Positions 44,202 through 53,026 of a stretch of 62,547 bases of DNA are shown here, piece after piece. Within the stretch, counting starts at the first letter, position 1; each line of letters begins with the position of its first letter. The position numbers and the translations under genes were made by a program. This DNA comes from Gammaproteobacteria bacterium (GTDB lineage Bacteria; Pseudomonadota; Gammaproteobacteria; UBA6429; Thiohalophilaceae), in contig JAPHRJ010000004.1 of NCBI GenBank assembly GCA_026196045.1, positions 1 to 62,547 of the forward strand. Direction: 5' to 3'. The notes beneath the pieces are model-generated. The model searched no databases and was not told where the DNA came from. It was given only the letters and a program-made list of their open reading frames with translations.

Positions 44202-44642
44202 TCACTCTTTCATCATTCGCTGATATTGCAATTGTAAAGCCGACAGTCCCGTACTTTTATCTTGGTAAATAACATCCATAACATTGCCATCTTGACCAAA
44301 CACCAAAATATACATCTGGTTCCGATTAGATTTTTGACGTTCTTGAACAACTTTTTTTTCACCATTAGGTTTGTAATAAATCTTAGGCAACATGTACATG
44401 CTGACATCGTAAACCCAACCTCCTCTACCATTCGGAAGAGTAACTTCTTTATCAGCTTTACCGTGATGACTGAAAACGGCCATTCTATTCAATGTCCCAA
44501 GAGGGTAAGTCTGTAACACTTTTGTTGGTTGACTGTCATATTTAAACTTCATGGGCATTTTCAAATTATCTGCCGATACTGGTCCTAAATACAAAATAGT
44601 TATGGTGCCGAGCATTATAAAAAAATATTTTTTATACATCAT
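44202..44642 (-). CDS. Small exported protein of unknown function
   Basis: This is a 146-residue protein from the ATG at 44642, with GGAGAG about eight bases upstream. A signal peptide (FFIMLGTITILYLGPVSA) precedes a soluble domain containing NRMAVFSHHGKADKEVTLPNGRGGWVYDV and NQMYILVFGQDGNVMDVIYQDKSTGLSALQLQYQRMMKE. The 3' half is paralogous to a fragment at 48354-48522. I do not know the family. It sits beside Met-rich and Cys-rich metal-related genes, so an envelope metal-stress role is plausible. Confidence 0.65.
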   Translation of the reverse strand: MMYKKYFFIMLGTITILYLGPVSADNLKMPMKFKYDSQPTKVLQTYPLGTLNRMAVFSHHGKADKEVTLPNGRGGWVYDVSMYMLPKIYYKPNGEKKVVQERQKSNRNQMYILVFGQDGNVMDVIYQDKSTGLSALQLQYQRMMKE

Positions 44643-44716
44643 GGCATATCTCTCCAATCTATGGTGATAGCATTAAAAAATCAGTCGGGCCACAGATAGA
44701 CCCGACCGAGCATTTA

Positions 44717-45214
44717 CTACTGCTTTTCTAACTGCTCCATATGTTTGAGCATCTGTTCCATCATGGAATGCATCATACCCATTCGTTGCTGCATCACTTC
44801 ATCGCGCCCCATCATGCCTCCCATCATTTGCATCATTCCTCCCATCATCATGCTATCTTGTCTCGGACCTTTACCCATCATGCTCTTGTCACCCATCACC
44901 ATACCTTTTCCATTGCCTCCAGGGCAGCTAGACATCGGCATATTTTGCTTTTTGTCCTTGACCATAATGTTGTTCATGTTACCCATCATTTTCATCATAT
45001 CTTTCATATTTCTCATATGGCTACTCATGTATTGGCGTTTTGTGCGGCCACTATTTTCTTTCTCCATTTTCATCGCCATATTTTCGGTTTTTTTCATTTG
45101 CATATTGAATTTATCGCTCATCATTTCCATGTCACCCATTGTTTCTTCTGCATGAAGAATAGAGAGTGATGTCAAAGAAACCAACAAAGTTAATGTTGTC
45201 ATATATTTTTTCAT
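44717..45214 (-). CDS. Exported methionine-rich protein, probable copper/silver chelator
   Basis: This is a 165-residue protein from the ATG at 45214 with AGGAG upstream; a signal peptide ends SILHA. The mature part is packed with Met (MGDMEMMS, MKDMMKMMGNMNNIM, MMMGGMMQMMGGMMG, MGMMHSMMEQML) plus His and one Cys. Such Met/His runs bind Cu(I) or Ag(I) in the periplasm, as in CopC, PcoE and SilE-like chelators. No known fold is visible. The neighbours include copper-resistance genes, supporting metal buffering. Confidence 0.75.
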   Translation of the reverse strand: MKKYMTTLTLLVSLTSLSILHAEETMGDMEMMSDKFNMQMKKTENMAMKMEKENSGRTKRQYMSSHMRNMKDMMKMMGNMNNIMVKDKKQNMPMSSCPGGNGKGMVMGDKSMMGKGPRQDSMMMGGMMQMMGGMMGRDEVMQQRMGMMHSMMEQMLKHMEQLEKQ

Positions 45215-45618
45215 TTTTATTACTCCTGTTTTAACCACATGTTGTGATTAAAAAGTTTATTTACTAATGTTTTGTAAAAATATAAAAATATCTTATATTT
45301 TCTTACCTATGATTTTTCAACGTACATCCATATAATATATAGTTGTAACTCAGTGAGCGGCTAGAAAACCACCATAATATATAAGGTAGGCCACTCTAAT
45401 TTTTATTAGTCGCCCAACCTAATTACCAAATTTATTAAATGAATGTATCTTTTAGGAAAAGATCAGTTTTGCAACACGACTATTAGCATTTGACCAGAGA
45501 TTACACGCTCGAATAGCTACGAATGTATCAACATGTTTGAATTGATTTACTTTGATCTCAAACCTAAACTTCAGCCTGGATATTCTGCAGGATTACATCA
45601 TGCTGGAAACTGATATTT
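45215..45618. other. Intergenic region with AT-rich promoter-like sequence
   Basis: About 400 bases between two minus-strand genes. It is AT-rich and should hold the promoter of the Met-rich gene. TATA-like runs occur near 45330-45345. I see no CueR-type palindrome and no gene. Confidence 0.5.
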
Positions 45619-45999
45619 TTAGGTAATGGGCGGTCTTAATAGAGGGGTCCGATGTAAATTAACGAGATGTTTTTCTATGAAAGGAATAATCGTGAAAATG
45701 GATCTATTTGGATATTTAAATTCGATGGGATTAAAAACAAATGTGTTATGAACCATTACACAGGAACAGCTACTTTCATCACAGCAACATTGTTTATCAG
45801 CACAAAGAGCACATTTTGTATCAAGACTCGTTAATTGATTTGATTGACGCTGGTCTTGATTTTCATAACCATATGGCTGTATAGCAGCTTCACGATCCTT
45901 ACAATGATGAACCTGGCTGGCAAATACTGTCTCAAACGGTGCCAATGCAAATACTAGCGCTATTAAAGTACACAGTAATTTGTTAACCAATCGCTTCAT
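45619..45999 (-). CDS. Exported Cys-rich protein, possible metal binding
   Basis: This is a 126-residue protein with a signal peptide ending ETVFASQ. The middle carries a dense Cys cluster: CALCADKQCCCDESSCSCV (eight Cys in under twenty residues) after VHHC. The tail is hydrophobic and basic. The cluster suggests metal chelation or sensing in the periplasm. It resembles small copper-locus proteins such as CopL only in general character. Nothing shows an enzyme. It is probably expressed on its own promoter. Confidence 0.6.
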   Translation of the reverse strand: MKRLVNKLLCTLIALVFALAPFETVFASQVHHCKDREAAIQPYGYENQDQRQSNQLTSLDTKCALCADKQCCCDESSCSCVMVHNTFVFNPIEFKYPNRSIFTIIPFIEKHLVNLHRTPLLRPPIT

Positions 46000-46293
46000 T
46001 TACGATTCCAGTTCATATTGCATTAGGTTCTTATACACCACATCAACACATAATCGAATTAATATGACATCAACTCAAGCTAATAATTCAAATAATAGCT
46101 GATTAATTTTTTAATCATCAGTTCATCTAATAATCAATCTCTATTAATTTTTTTAATGACAGCTTTACCATAAAAGTTAACACTCACAGTGTGATACATA
46201 CAATGTCCGCTTAAATAAATACAGTATTTTGGAAAATTATTTCAGGCTTACTAAACGACTGGGCGCCTGAAATAATACTCCAGAACAGCAGTA

Positions 46294-48009
46294 CTATTGC
46301 CTAAAAAATCCGTTAAACATGGGATATCGTGTTGAACATGCACTCTGAATTCTCATCACAATGTCATCCAGTGGTATACCCAGCAGTCGCAACAGGTGGG
46401 ACTCCAGCATAAGATGGGCCTCCCTGTTACGTGGAATCACTTCGCTAGCGCCCGCATCTCGCAAATGCTCTGCATCATTTTCATTTCGAGCCCATACTAG
46501 TATGGGTATATTGGGATGCAGTACTTTTATCTGATCGATAGTTTTTTCTATGCTCTGCACATCACCATAGGTAATAACAACAACCCGTGCCTGCGCCAGG
46601 CCTGATGTATCAAGAATCAGTTGATGACTGGCGTCACCGTAGTTAACATTATCACCGTGTTTTCTAGCCTTATGTACTCGGGCGGCATTAGTATCCAGAC
46701 CCACGTAGTTAAAATCCTTCTGTTGCAGTAACTGTCCAAGATTACTACCCGTATCACCATAACCGGCGATAATGACGTGGTTTGAAATATCCGTGGCGGA
46801 TATCACCGGATGATTATCAGTATTCAGAACATTACTATTGCAGTCATTAGCACACAATCGATTGCGAATACGTCCGTTAAAATGAATCAGTAACGGTGCC
46901 AACCCCATACTGATGATCATTGCAGCCAGCACCAGCTGTGCAACACTTGTATCAATCAATTCACTATTGAGTGAAATTGTCAGCAGGGCCAACCCAAACT
47001 CACCTGCTTGGCCCAGCGCAATACCCGTGCGTAATCCCACACCGCGCGAGAATCCGAATAGCAGACTAAGCCCCATTATTAGGGCAACTTTGAAAACGAT
47101 TATCACCAGCACCAGCAGTAATACCCAGTGCAGCATATTGGGCAATACATGAATATTCAGCATCATGCCGATAACAACAAAAAACAGTCCCAGTAACACA
47201 TCACGAAAAGGCCGAATATCGGCCTCGATCTGGTGACGGAATTCAGTTTCACCCAGAATCATGCCGGCCAAAAAAGCACCCAAAGCAAAAGACAGTCCAG
47301 CAAAATGACTTAACCAGGCCGCCGCCATTGCAAACAGTAAAGCAGCCAAGGTAAAGAGCTCTGATGAACGGGTCGATACGATTACAGCAAACAGTGGCCT
47401 TAAAACCCACCAACCCAGCAATAACATAATGCCAATAACCGATAGTCCCTTCAGCATTGCCCATGAAAGTTCCCACAGCAGCGTGCCCTGCTGGTTCTCA
47501 GACAGCACCGCAACAAGGATAAGGAAAGGTACTACAGCAATGTCCTGAAACAGAAGGATTGCTACTGATAGCCGACCATGTGGCAACCCCAGTTCCTGTT
47601 GGTCTTTAAGCTGTTTAATCACAATGGCTGTAGATGACATGGCTAGCACACCACCTAGAACAACAGCAACTTCCATTTCTATCCCTAGCAACCAGGCGAT
47701 ACTGCCAGTCAGTAGCGTTGCAAATATCACCTGTGCGCTCCCCAGCCCCAGTACTTCTTTTTTCATGGCGGAAAGCCGTGCTAAGGAAAATTCCAGACCG
47801 ATGGTGAACAATAGAAAGACCACACCAAATTCAGCAAGAAAATGAGTGTCATCTGTATGCGGTACCCATGCCAGACCATATGGTCCAATAATCACCCCGA
47901 CCAATAAATAAGCGAGAATAGAGGGCAATTGCAGACGCCGAAATACAGCAACAACAATAACTGAGGCCGCAAGCAGAATCATAATTGTATTAACAACATT
48001 CAGATCCAT
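46294..48009 (-). CDS. Kef-type K+/H+ antiporter with TrkA-N domain
   Basis: This 571-residue protein has 12 or so transmembrane helices of the CPA2 family (FLLFTIGLEFSL, LAMSSTAIVIKQL, FQDIAVVPF, ALGQAGEFGLALL) to about residue 385. A cytoplasmic NAD-binding RCK/TrkA-N domain follows (HVIIAGYGDTGSNLGQLL). Kef-like exporters efflux K+ in exchange for H+ under electrophile or metal stress. It is one of two antiporters here. Its last 20 residues are echoed by a remnant at 52405-52455. Confidence 0.88.
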   Translation of the reverse strand: MDLNVVNTIMILLAASVIVVAVFRRLQLPSILAYLLVGVIIGPYGLAWVPHTDDTHFLAEFGVVFLLFTIGLEFSLARLSAMKKEVLGLGSAQVIFATLLTGSIAWLLGIEMEVAVVLGGVLAMSSTAIVIKQLKDQQELGLPHGRLSVAILLFQDIAVVPFLILVAVLSENQQGTLLWELSWAMLKGLSVIGIMLLLGWWVLRPLFAVIVSTRSSELFTLAALLFAMAAAWLSHFAGLSFALGAFLAGMILGETEFRHQIEADIRPFRDVLLGLFFVVIGMMLNIHVLPNMLHWVLLLVLVIIVFKVALIMGLSLLFGFSRGVGLRTGIALGQAGEFGLALLTISLNSELIDTSVAQLVLAAMIISMGLAPLLIHFNGRIRNRLCANDCNSNVLNTDNHPVISATDISNHVIIAGYGDTGSNLGQLLQQKDFNYVGLDTNAARVHKARKHGDNVNYGDASHQLILDTSGLAQARVVVITYGDVQSIEKTIDQIKVLHPNIPILVWARNENDAEHLRDAGASEVIPRNREAHLMLESHLLRLLGIPLDDIVMRIQSACSTRYPMFNGFFRQ

Positions 48010-48089
48010 AATCTGTTACCTGATCAATTTTCTAAGCGACTATCTCTAAAATATTGTCTAAATAATATTACGAGTGTAAAAATAATTAC

Positions 48090-48317
48090 TTATTTCAAAT
48101 TCAATAATGTTTTCAACTCATCTTCACAAGGTTGGCCTCGACATACTATTTCTTCATCAATCATAACTTTGGGTGAATGACGTATAGAATATTTAGCAAC
48201 CACATTAGGATGCTCTTCAACAAATAACACTTTATAATCCACACCGAGTTCTTTTAATTCTTTTTCAATGTTCGGCCTATGATTACATGATCGGGTTGCT
48301 ATAATTTTAACGTTCAT
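48090..48317 (-). CDS. Small glutaredoxin/thioredoxin-fold protein
   Basis: This is a 75-residue protein from the ATG at 48317 (AGGAG upstream). A thioredoxin-like fold is visible: VKIIATRSCNHRPNIEKELKELGVDYKVLFVEE, then the cis-Pro loop RHSPKVMIDEEIV. The usual CxxC is reduced to a single Cys (SCNHR); a second Cys lies late (GQPCEDEL). Such proteins may be thiol carriers in metal loci. A classic dithiol reductase is unlikely. Confidence 0.75.
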   Translation of the reverse strand: MNVKIIATRSCNHRPNIEKELKELGVDYKVLFVEEHPNVVAKYSIRHSPKVMIDEEIVCRGQPCEDELKTLLNLK

Positions 48318-48353
48318 TTTTTCTCCTGAGTTACTTATCAATTAGTTTTAAAA

Positions 48354-48522
48354 TTATCGGCTCATCATTTTCTTTTGCTGAAATTGCAACGCTGATATAT
48401 CCGAAGTCTTATCATGATATAAAACATCAATCACATACCCATCTCTTCCAAACACCAGGGTATAGATCTGTGACATACAGGCCTTGTCACGTTCTTTTAC
48501 TACTATTTTTTTTACCTTTAGG
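48354..48522 (-). pseudogene. C-terminal remnant, paralogue of the 44202-44642 gene
   Basis: The minus strand encodes VKKIVVKERDKACMSQIYTL and then VFGRDGYVIDVLYHDKTSDI, SALQFQQKKMMSR and stop. It aligns almost without gaps with the last 55 residues of the exported protein at 44.2 kb. No start or signal peptide precedes it. It is a truncated second copy, pointing to duplication within this region. Confidence 0.75.
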
Positions 48523-48551
48523 TGAGAAACAGGTTTACTGACTCCGAGTTT

Positions 48552-48818
48552 TTAGTGACGTTCTTCTTTATGCAAAACAAAGTTATAAATTGGAACCCAT
48601 ATGAGCGCGAAGTACCAACCATATGCCCACACCTCAATAAGCCCAATTATAAAACTCTTCCAACTAAGCCATTCAAAACCTGGAATAAGTGCTTGCCATG
48701 CCTGATACATTGCATAATCAGGGAACAACAGATCAAAAGTGACACATAATATGAAGCTGATCGCTAGCAACAAACTTGTCGCATGACCGACGGCTAAAAG
48801 TGAAACTCCTGCTTTCAT
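48552..48818 (-). CDS. DUF5676-type small membrane protein
   Basis: This is an 88-residue protein with two transmembrane helices: VGHATSLLLAISFILCVTFDLLF and SWKSFIIGLIEVWAYGWYFALIW. The pattern fits the DUF5676 family, often found beside YHS-domain and copper ATPase genes. AAGGAGG precedes the ATG, which overlaps the previous stop (ATGA). A scaffold or metal-transport accessory is possible. The function is unproven. Confidence 0.8.
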   Translation of the reverse strand: MKAGVSLLAVGHATSLLLAISFILCVTFDLLFPDYAMYQAWQALIPGFEWLSWKSFIIGLIEVWAYGWYFALIWVPIYNFVLHKEERH

Positions 48819-49123
48819 AATGCACCTCCTTCATTAGATTGTTCGTCATGAGATAGATTTTTCATTAAATATTTATCAGGCTCATTCTCGAATTTATCTA
48901 AACAGTTTCGAGAACAAAACCGATATAAATTTCCTTCATGCATTTTTCCATAACCTTTATCAATATCGACTTCCATACCGCAAACAGGATCTGTATGTTT
49001 TTTCTGATTTACATCATGGTTAATATCTCCGTTTGACCCATGTTTCATATGGGAGCCACAACCAAAACGCATCATCAGATAGAACACGCCAGCAAAGAGT
49101 AAAAATGACAATAAGCCTTCCAT
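48815..49123 (-). CDS. YHS-domain membrane protein
   Basis: This 102-residue protein has an N-terminal membrane helix (LLSFLLFAGVFYLMM) and a YHS domain: TDPVCGMEVDIDKGYGKMHEGNLYRFCSRNCLDKF. YHS domains with a CxxxC pair bind heavy metals and occur in copper-transport proteins; the same domain opens the P-type ATPase at 57.6-60.0 kb. AGGAGG precedes the ATG. It is co-transcribed with the DUF5676 gene. Confidence 0.85.
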   Translation of the reverse strand: MEGLLSFLLFAGVFYLMMRFGCGSHMKHGSNGDINHDVNQKKHTDPVCGMEVDIDKGYGKMHEGNLYRFCSRNCLDKFENEPDKYLMKNLSHDEQSNEGGAL

Positions 49124-49148
49124 TTCGACCTCCTGTTAATTTTGTTCC

Positions 49149-49829
49149 TTAACCATTAGACACAACATCATCCTCAGACTCGATCTCGGCACTAAAAAAG
49201 TTTCGCCATTGATTCATGGGAGGAAAAAATGCCGGCAGTCTGGCGCTGTATTGTTGATAAACCTCGCCAAATTGACTGAACATATACCGCTCTTCCGATC
49301 TCGCCAGTCTGGCATAGGCATAGAATAAAACCGGCGCCATCAGCACGGTCAGAAATGTCGGCCATTGCACCATAAAACCCATTATTACCAGATACAGGCC
49401 TGTGTACTGAGGGTGCCGGGCAAACGCATAAACACCATCGGTGACCATACCGCCATGCGCCGCATGCACCTGCCGCCAGCCTTTGGACAACAGCACATAA
49501 CCGGCCAGCATCAGCAGCAAACTGGACGCCATCACCAGCATCCAGGCCAGATCTGAACCGCCGAACACCACCACCCAGAGATGACCCAACTTGTGACTAA
49601 AAGGCTGTAATACCGGGTAGGCATCCCCCAGCCAGCCAGTGAGCAGATAAATAGTCAGCGGGAAGCCGTACATTTCACTAAACAATGCCACCAGAAAGGC
49701 CGTCACCAGCCCCATGTTGCGCCATTCGAGTTTGCCCTTTGGTGGCAGGAAACTGAGAAAGAAAAACAGAAACAGACCGATATTAAAAGCCACAATCACC
49801 CACATACCATAAGCGTACTCTTCTGACAT
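49149..49829 (-). CDS. Isoprenylcysteine methyltransferase-family membrane protein
   Basis: This is a 226-residue protein from the ATG at 49829 (MSEEYAYGMW); an earlier frame extends into the previous gene without support. Five or so membrane helices precede the signature YAFARHPQYTGLYLVIMGF and a later RSEERYMFSQFGEVYQQY, as in ICMT/phosphatidylethanolamine N-methyltransferase relatives. Such enzymes methylate lipids or small thiols. Lying next to a cyclopropane-fatty-acid synthase-like gene, it may act in lipid modification. Confidence 0.8.
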   Translation of the reverse strand: MSEEYAYGMWVIVAFNIGLFLFFFLSFLPPKGKLEWRNMGLVTAFLVALFSEMYGFPLTIYLLTGWLGDAYPVLQPFSHKLGHLWVVVFGGSDLAWMLVMASSLLLMLAGYVLLSKGWRQVHAAHGGMVTDGVYAFARHPQYTGLYLVIMGFMVQWPTFLTVLMAPVLFYAYARLARSEERYMFSQFGEVYQQYSARLPAFFPPMNQWRNFFSAEIESEDDVVSNG

Positions 49830-49839
49830 GATGTCCCCT

Positions 49840-51153
49840 CTAATGAAGATAAATATCGTCCCGGCGCAGCGGCACCGACACTGACTGATGAGCATGCCCC
49901 ACCAGCAACTGGTAGACATTCAGACTGCCTTCATCAAAATAATAGGCAGAACCCGCCATGTACAATCGCCACAATCGATAGGTTGCTTCCGATGATGCCC
50001 GTATAACTTCTTCCTGGTGATGTTCCATTGCTTTAATCCAGTGGCGCAGGGTCATTGCATAGTGTCGTCGCAGGCTTTCCACATCGAGCAATTCAAAACC
50101 CGCCTGCTCCATGGCCTGACTGACGTCGCTGATGCGCGCCAGTTCTCCATCAGGGAATACGTAGTGATTTATAAAACGTGTTAGATCAGTTTTTTGCCAG
50201 CCAGTGTCATTGGTAATGCCATGATTAAGGAAAAGTCCACCAGGTTTCAACAATGATTTAACCGTACCAAAATATCGTGGGAAATTTTCTATGCCGACAT
50301 GTTCAAACATACCAACACTAACGATACGGTCGTACTGAATATCGGCCATCATGTCACGATAGTCCTGCAGTTCAACGGTGACCTGATGCTGCAGCCCCTG
50401 TTCACAAATGTATTGCTGCGTATATTGGTACTGTTGCTGGCTCAGGGTGATGCCGTGACTGTACACACCATAATGTTTAGTGGCCCAACAGACCAGCGCA
50501 CCCCAGCCACAACCAATATCCAGTAGCTGCTGACCCGGTTGCAGCCGCAGCTTGCGACATATGTGATCGAGTTTATCATTCTGCGCCTCCGCCAGTGACT
50601 GTTGCGCATCCCTGAAATAAGCACAGGAATAGATCATCTTCGGGTCCAGCCAGATTTTGTAAAAATCATTGCTGATATCGTAATGGTGGGAAATACTCGC
50701 CTGGTTGTTATGGCGTAAAAAATGTCTATAGCGTTTTTGATTCGCATCGTTACGTTCAATACCGAAAGGTAAACACATTGCTCTAACAAGTAGTTTTAAT
50801 TTTTTATGCGTTGACAGTTGCAAGGATTGCAACCAGCCAGCAAGATTAAAGAGTGTTTCTATTTCACCTTCAATATCAATGCCACCACAAAGATAAGCTT
50901 CACCTAGTTTCTTTATATCGCGTTGTATTAACAGCTCACGAAGTGCACCGGGTTGCCTGAACAGCAGCGTACATTTGGTATGTGATCCATAATTGAAAAC
51001 ACTATCATCCCACAAACCTATAGCCGTCGTTCCGTGGTAACCGTAAAATAAAGTAGAAATAATATCTCGAGCCAGCTTTATGCTGTAACGATGTTTTACA
51101 GTCTTAAAGTCAGAAGTTGCTTTGTCTTCATCAAGATTATTAATATAACCCAT
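49840..51153 (-). CDS. Cyclopropane-fatty-acyl-phospholipid synthase family
   Basis: This is a 437-residue protein from the ATG at 51153 (AAGGAGG upstream). The SAM-binding motif LLDIGCGWGALVCWA and downstream GMFEHVGIENFPRYF are typical. HYDISNDFYKIWLD and MIYSCAYF are the family signatures. CFA synthases add a methylene to unsaturated acyl chains, hardening membranes against acid and metal stress. Length is a little above the E. coli enzyme (382). It overlaps the antiporter gene end. Confidence 0.9.
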   Translation of the reverse strand: MGYINNLDEDKATSDFKTVKHRYSIKLARDIISTLFYGYHGTTAIGLWDDSVFNYGSHTKCTLLFRQPGALRELLIQRDIKKLGEAYLCGGIDIEGEIETLFNLAGWLQSLQLSTHKKLKLLVRAMCLPFGIERNDANQKRYRHFLRHNNQASISHHYDISNDFYKIWLDPKMIYSCAYFRDAQQSLAEAQNDKLDHICRKLRLQPGQQLLDIGCGWGALVCWATKHYGVYSHGITLSQQQYQYTQQYICEQGLQHQVTVELQDYRDMMADIQYDRIVSVGMFEHVGIENFPRYFGTVKSLLKPGGLFLNHGITNDTGWQKTDLTRFINHYVFPDGELARISDVSQAMEQAGFELLDVESLRRHYAMTLRHWIKAMEHHQEEVIRASSEATYRLWRLYMAGSAYYFDEGSLNVYQLLVGHAHQSVSVPLRRDDIYLH

Positions 51154-52300
51154 CACCTGCCTCCTTATACCCACTACGCCTTGAGATCATCAATGACATT
51201 AATGCGGGACCTAGCAAAGCTGCGGTGATCGCCATCAGTATTAGTGCAATCAGAACGTGATGACTGATGTGGCCTTGCTGAAATCCAATACTGGCAATAA
51301 CTAATGCTACTTCACCTCTAGGCACCATACTGATGCCAATCAACAACGGTTTGCTAAAATCATTCCGTGTCCATGCACCAAGATAGCCTCCAAATATTTT
51401 CCCAAATAGCGCGATCATAATGAGTCCAAGCACCAGTATGGTCATGCCTTTATCTGTAAGTACACGCCATTCCGCCTGGCTACCGATATGCACAAAGAAA
51501 AATGGCACCAGCAACAATACGATGTTGTCATATTGTTTTACCAGTTTTTCTCGAGGAGCTTCCTGCATGCCTTCGCCCAGGCCGAGACCAGCAAAAAAAG
51601 CACCCACCACAACTGAATAACCCAGCAATTGAGTTAACCAGCCAAAACCGGTAATCGCTATCAAGCTGAATAGCAATTGCAGTGGTTGTTTCAAACGTTT
51701 AGATAAAGCATCACTCAGCCACTTACACGTAGTAAAAATCAATCCAAACACCAACGCGGCGATAAGGATGTTGCTTACAATTTTTGTAAGCTGTAATGAC
51801 TCTGTTAAAGCGCCATGAGTAATGGCAAGCAAGTACAGCGCGATAACGTCATCGATAACAGCAGCGGCAATAACAACTCTGCCTATATCTTTATCGATAA
51901 GACCAAACTGTTGTAGAACCTGAACACTGATACCAATACTGGTGGCGGTGAGTGCTACACCGACATATAACGCTTCTTCGATAGGTGATCCCCACCAAAG
52001 AACAAGAAAATAGCCACCGACAAAACAAAGCACCATACCAAATACAGCAACTCTGAATCCTCGCCAGCTCGCATTAACCAGCTTATCAAGCCCGAGATGC
52101 ATACCGGCCATACCGAGCAACAGCAAAACACCCAATTCACCAATCAATTGCCAGTTTTCACCTGAACCAATCCAATTAAGAAGCGGTGGGCCGAAAACAA
52201 TACCAATCAGTACCTGAGCTACAGCGGCAGACTGACCTATTCTCCTTGCCAGTAAACCAGCACCTACTCCCAGCAAAAGGATCAGTACAATATCTGTCAT
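51140..52300 (-). CDS. Cation/proton antiporter (CPA2, no TrkA-N domain)
   Basis: This is a 386-residue protein from the ATG at 52300 (MTDIVLILLLG). It has about 11-12 membrane helices with CPA2 hallmarks LGVLLLLGMAGMHLGL, VALTATSIGISVQV, VIDDVIALYLLA and SMVPRGEVALVIASIG. It lacks the C-terminal RCK domain found in the other antiporter. It may efflux Na+ or K+ in exchange for H+. It is the first gene before the CFA-type gene, overlapping it. Confidence 0.88.
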   Translation of the reverse strand: MTDIVLILLLGVGAGLLARRIGQSAAVAQVLIGIVFGPPLLNWIGSGENWQLIGELGVLLLLGMAGMHLGLDKLVNASWRGFRVAVFGMVLCFVGGYFLVLWWGSPIEEALYVGVALTATSIGISVQVLQQFGLIDKDIGRVVIAAAVIDDVIALYLLAITHGALTESLQLTKIVSNILIAALVFGLIFTTCKWLSDALSKRLKQPLQLLFSLIAITGFGWLTQLLGYSVVVGAFFAGLGLGEGMQEAPREKLVKQYDNIVLLLVPFFFVHIGSQAEWRVLTDKGMTILVLGLIMIALFGKIFGGYLGAWTRNDFSKPLLIGISMVPRGEVALVIASIGFQQGHISHHVLIALILMAITAALLGPALMSLMISRRSGYKEAGDGLY

Positions 52301-52404
52301 TTGGCTTGTCTCACTTTCTTGACTGGCGTTAAAGGCAGACGACAAATCTATTGTGTGTCAGCCACAGTATCTATTTCACCTTTGAAGAAACATCCATATA
52401 CCAG

Positions 52405-52455
52405 TTAGCGTGTTAAACACGCGCTCTGAATTCCAATCACAATTTCATCAATTAG
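52405..52455 (-). pseudogene. Remnant of a Kef-antiporter C-terminus
   Basis: The minus strand reads ALIDEIVIGIQSACLTR then stop. It matches the end of the 46.3-48.0 kb antiporter (LDDIVMRIQSACSTR) at about 10 of 15 residues. It overlaps the 3' end of the next exported-protein gene and has no start. It looks like a scrap of a deleted antiporter copy. Confidence 0.6.
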
Positions 52456-52925
52456 CGCAAATGTTTATCAAAGTTAAAAACTGTCTGGACACGACCTTTA
52501 TTCTCAGCATCTATCGTAACCAAAATACGATAAGGTAAATTCCTGGGTAGCACAAAATAATTGCCAAATGTTACGCTACCATTGACCTTCATTTTCTCCA
52601 TTTCCTTCGTGACACCGGATAATCCGACGGCCGCTATTTTTACAGACACCTTTGCATCAACAATATGTTCACCAGTCTCCTCGTCCAATAAAGCAACAAC
52701 TAGGTGGTATTTATTTTTACCTAACGGCATGCCGCCATGCATTCTATATTCCGCAGAGAAATCTCCTCCTTGAATCATATCCACAGAAATCAATCCTATG
52801 TGAATATTTATATCATCTATATTTCTAAACATATTATTTTCATTAGCTATTAAAGACTCTGAGTTGAGAACTAATAACACCATCAGAACAATATATTTTG
52901 CGAACTTAAAAATAATAATTCTCAT
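52452..52925 (-). CDS. Exported protein of unknown function
   Basis: This is a 157-residue protein with a signal peptide (IVLMVLLVLNSESLIA) and AGGAGG before the ATG. The mature part is beta-rich: FSAEYRMHGGMPLGKNKYHLVVALLDEETGEHIVDAKVSV, then MKVNGSVTFGNYFVLPRNLPYRILVTID. It resembles small Ig-like or FixH-type periplasmic domains. It lies in the metal/envelope region. No known family is assigned. Confidence 0.6.
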   Translation of the reverse strand: MRIIIFKFAKYIVLMVLLVLNSESLIANENNMFRNIDDINIHIGLISVDMIQGGDFSAEYRMHGGMPLGKNKYHLVVALLDEETGEHIVDAKVSVKIAAVGLSGVTKEMEKMKVNGSVTFGNYFVLPRNLPYRILVTIDAENKGRVQTVFNFDKHLR

Positions 52926-53026
52926 ATGTCACCTCCTACATGGCATGGGAAATTACAATAGAGATGTATGCATCCATGAATAATTAAATTTAACTCTCAT
53001 ACATAAACCAATTTTTCATAATATGT

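Noticed and set aside
44741-45169. His- or Ile-rich plus-strand frames opposite the Met-rich gene
   Set aside because: They are the complement of ATG-rich codons (CAT), not independent genes.
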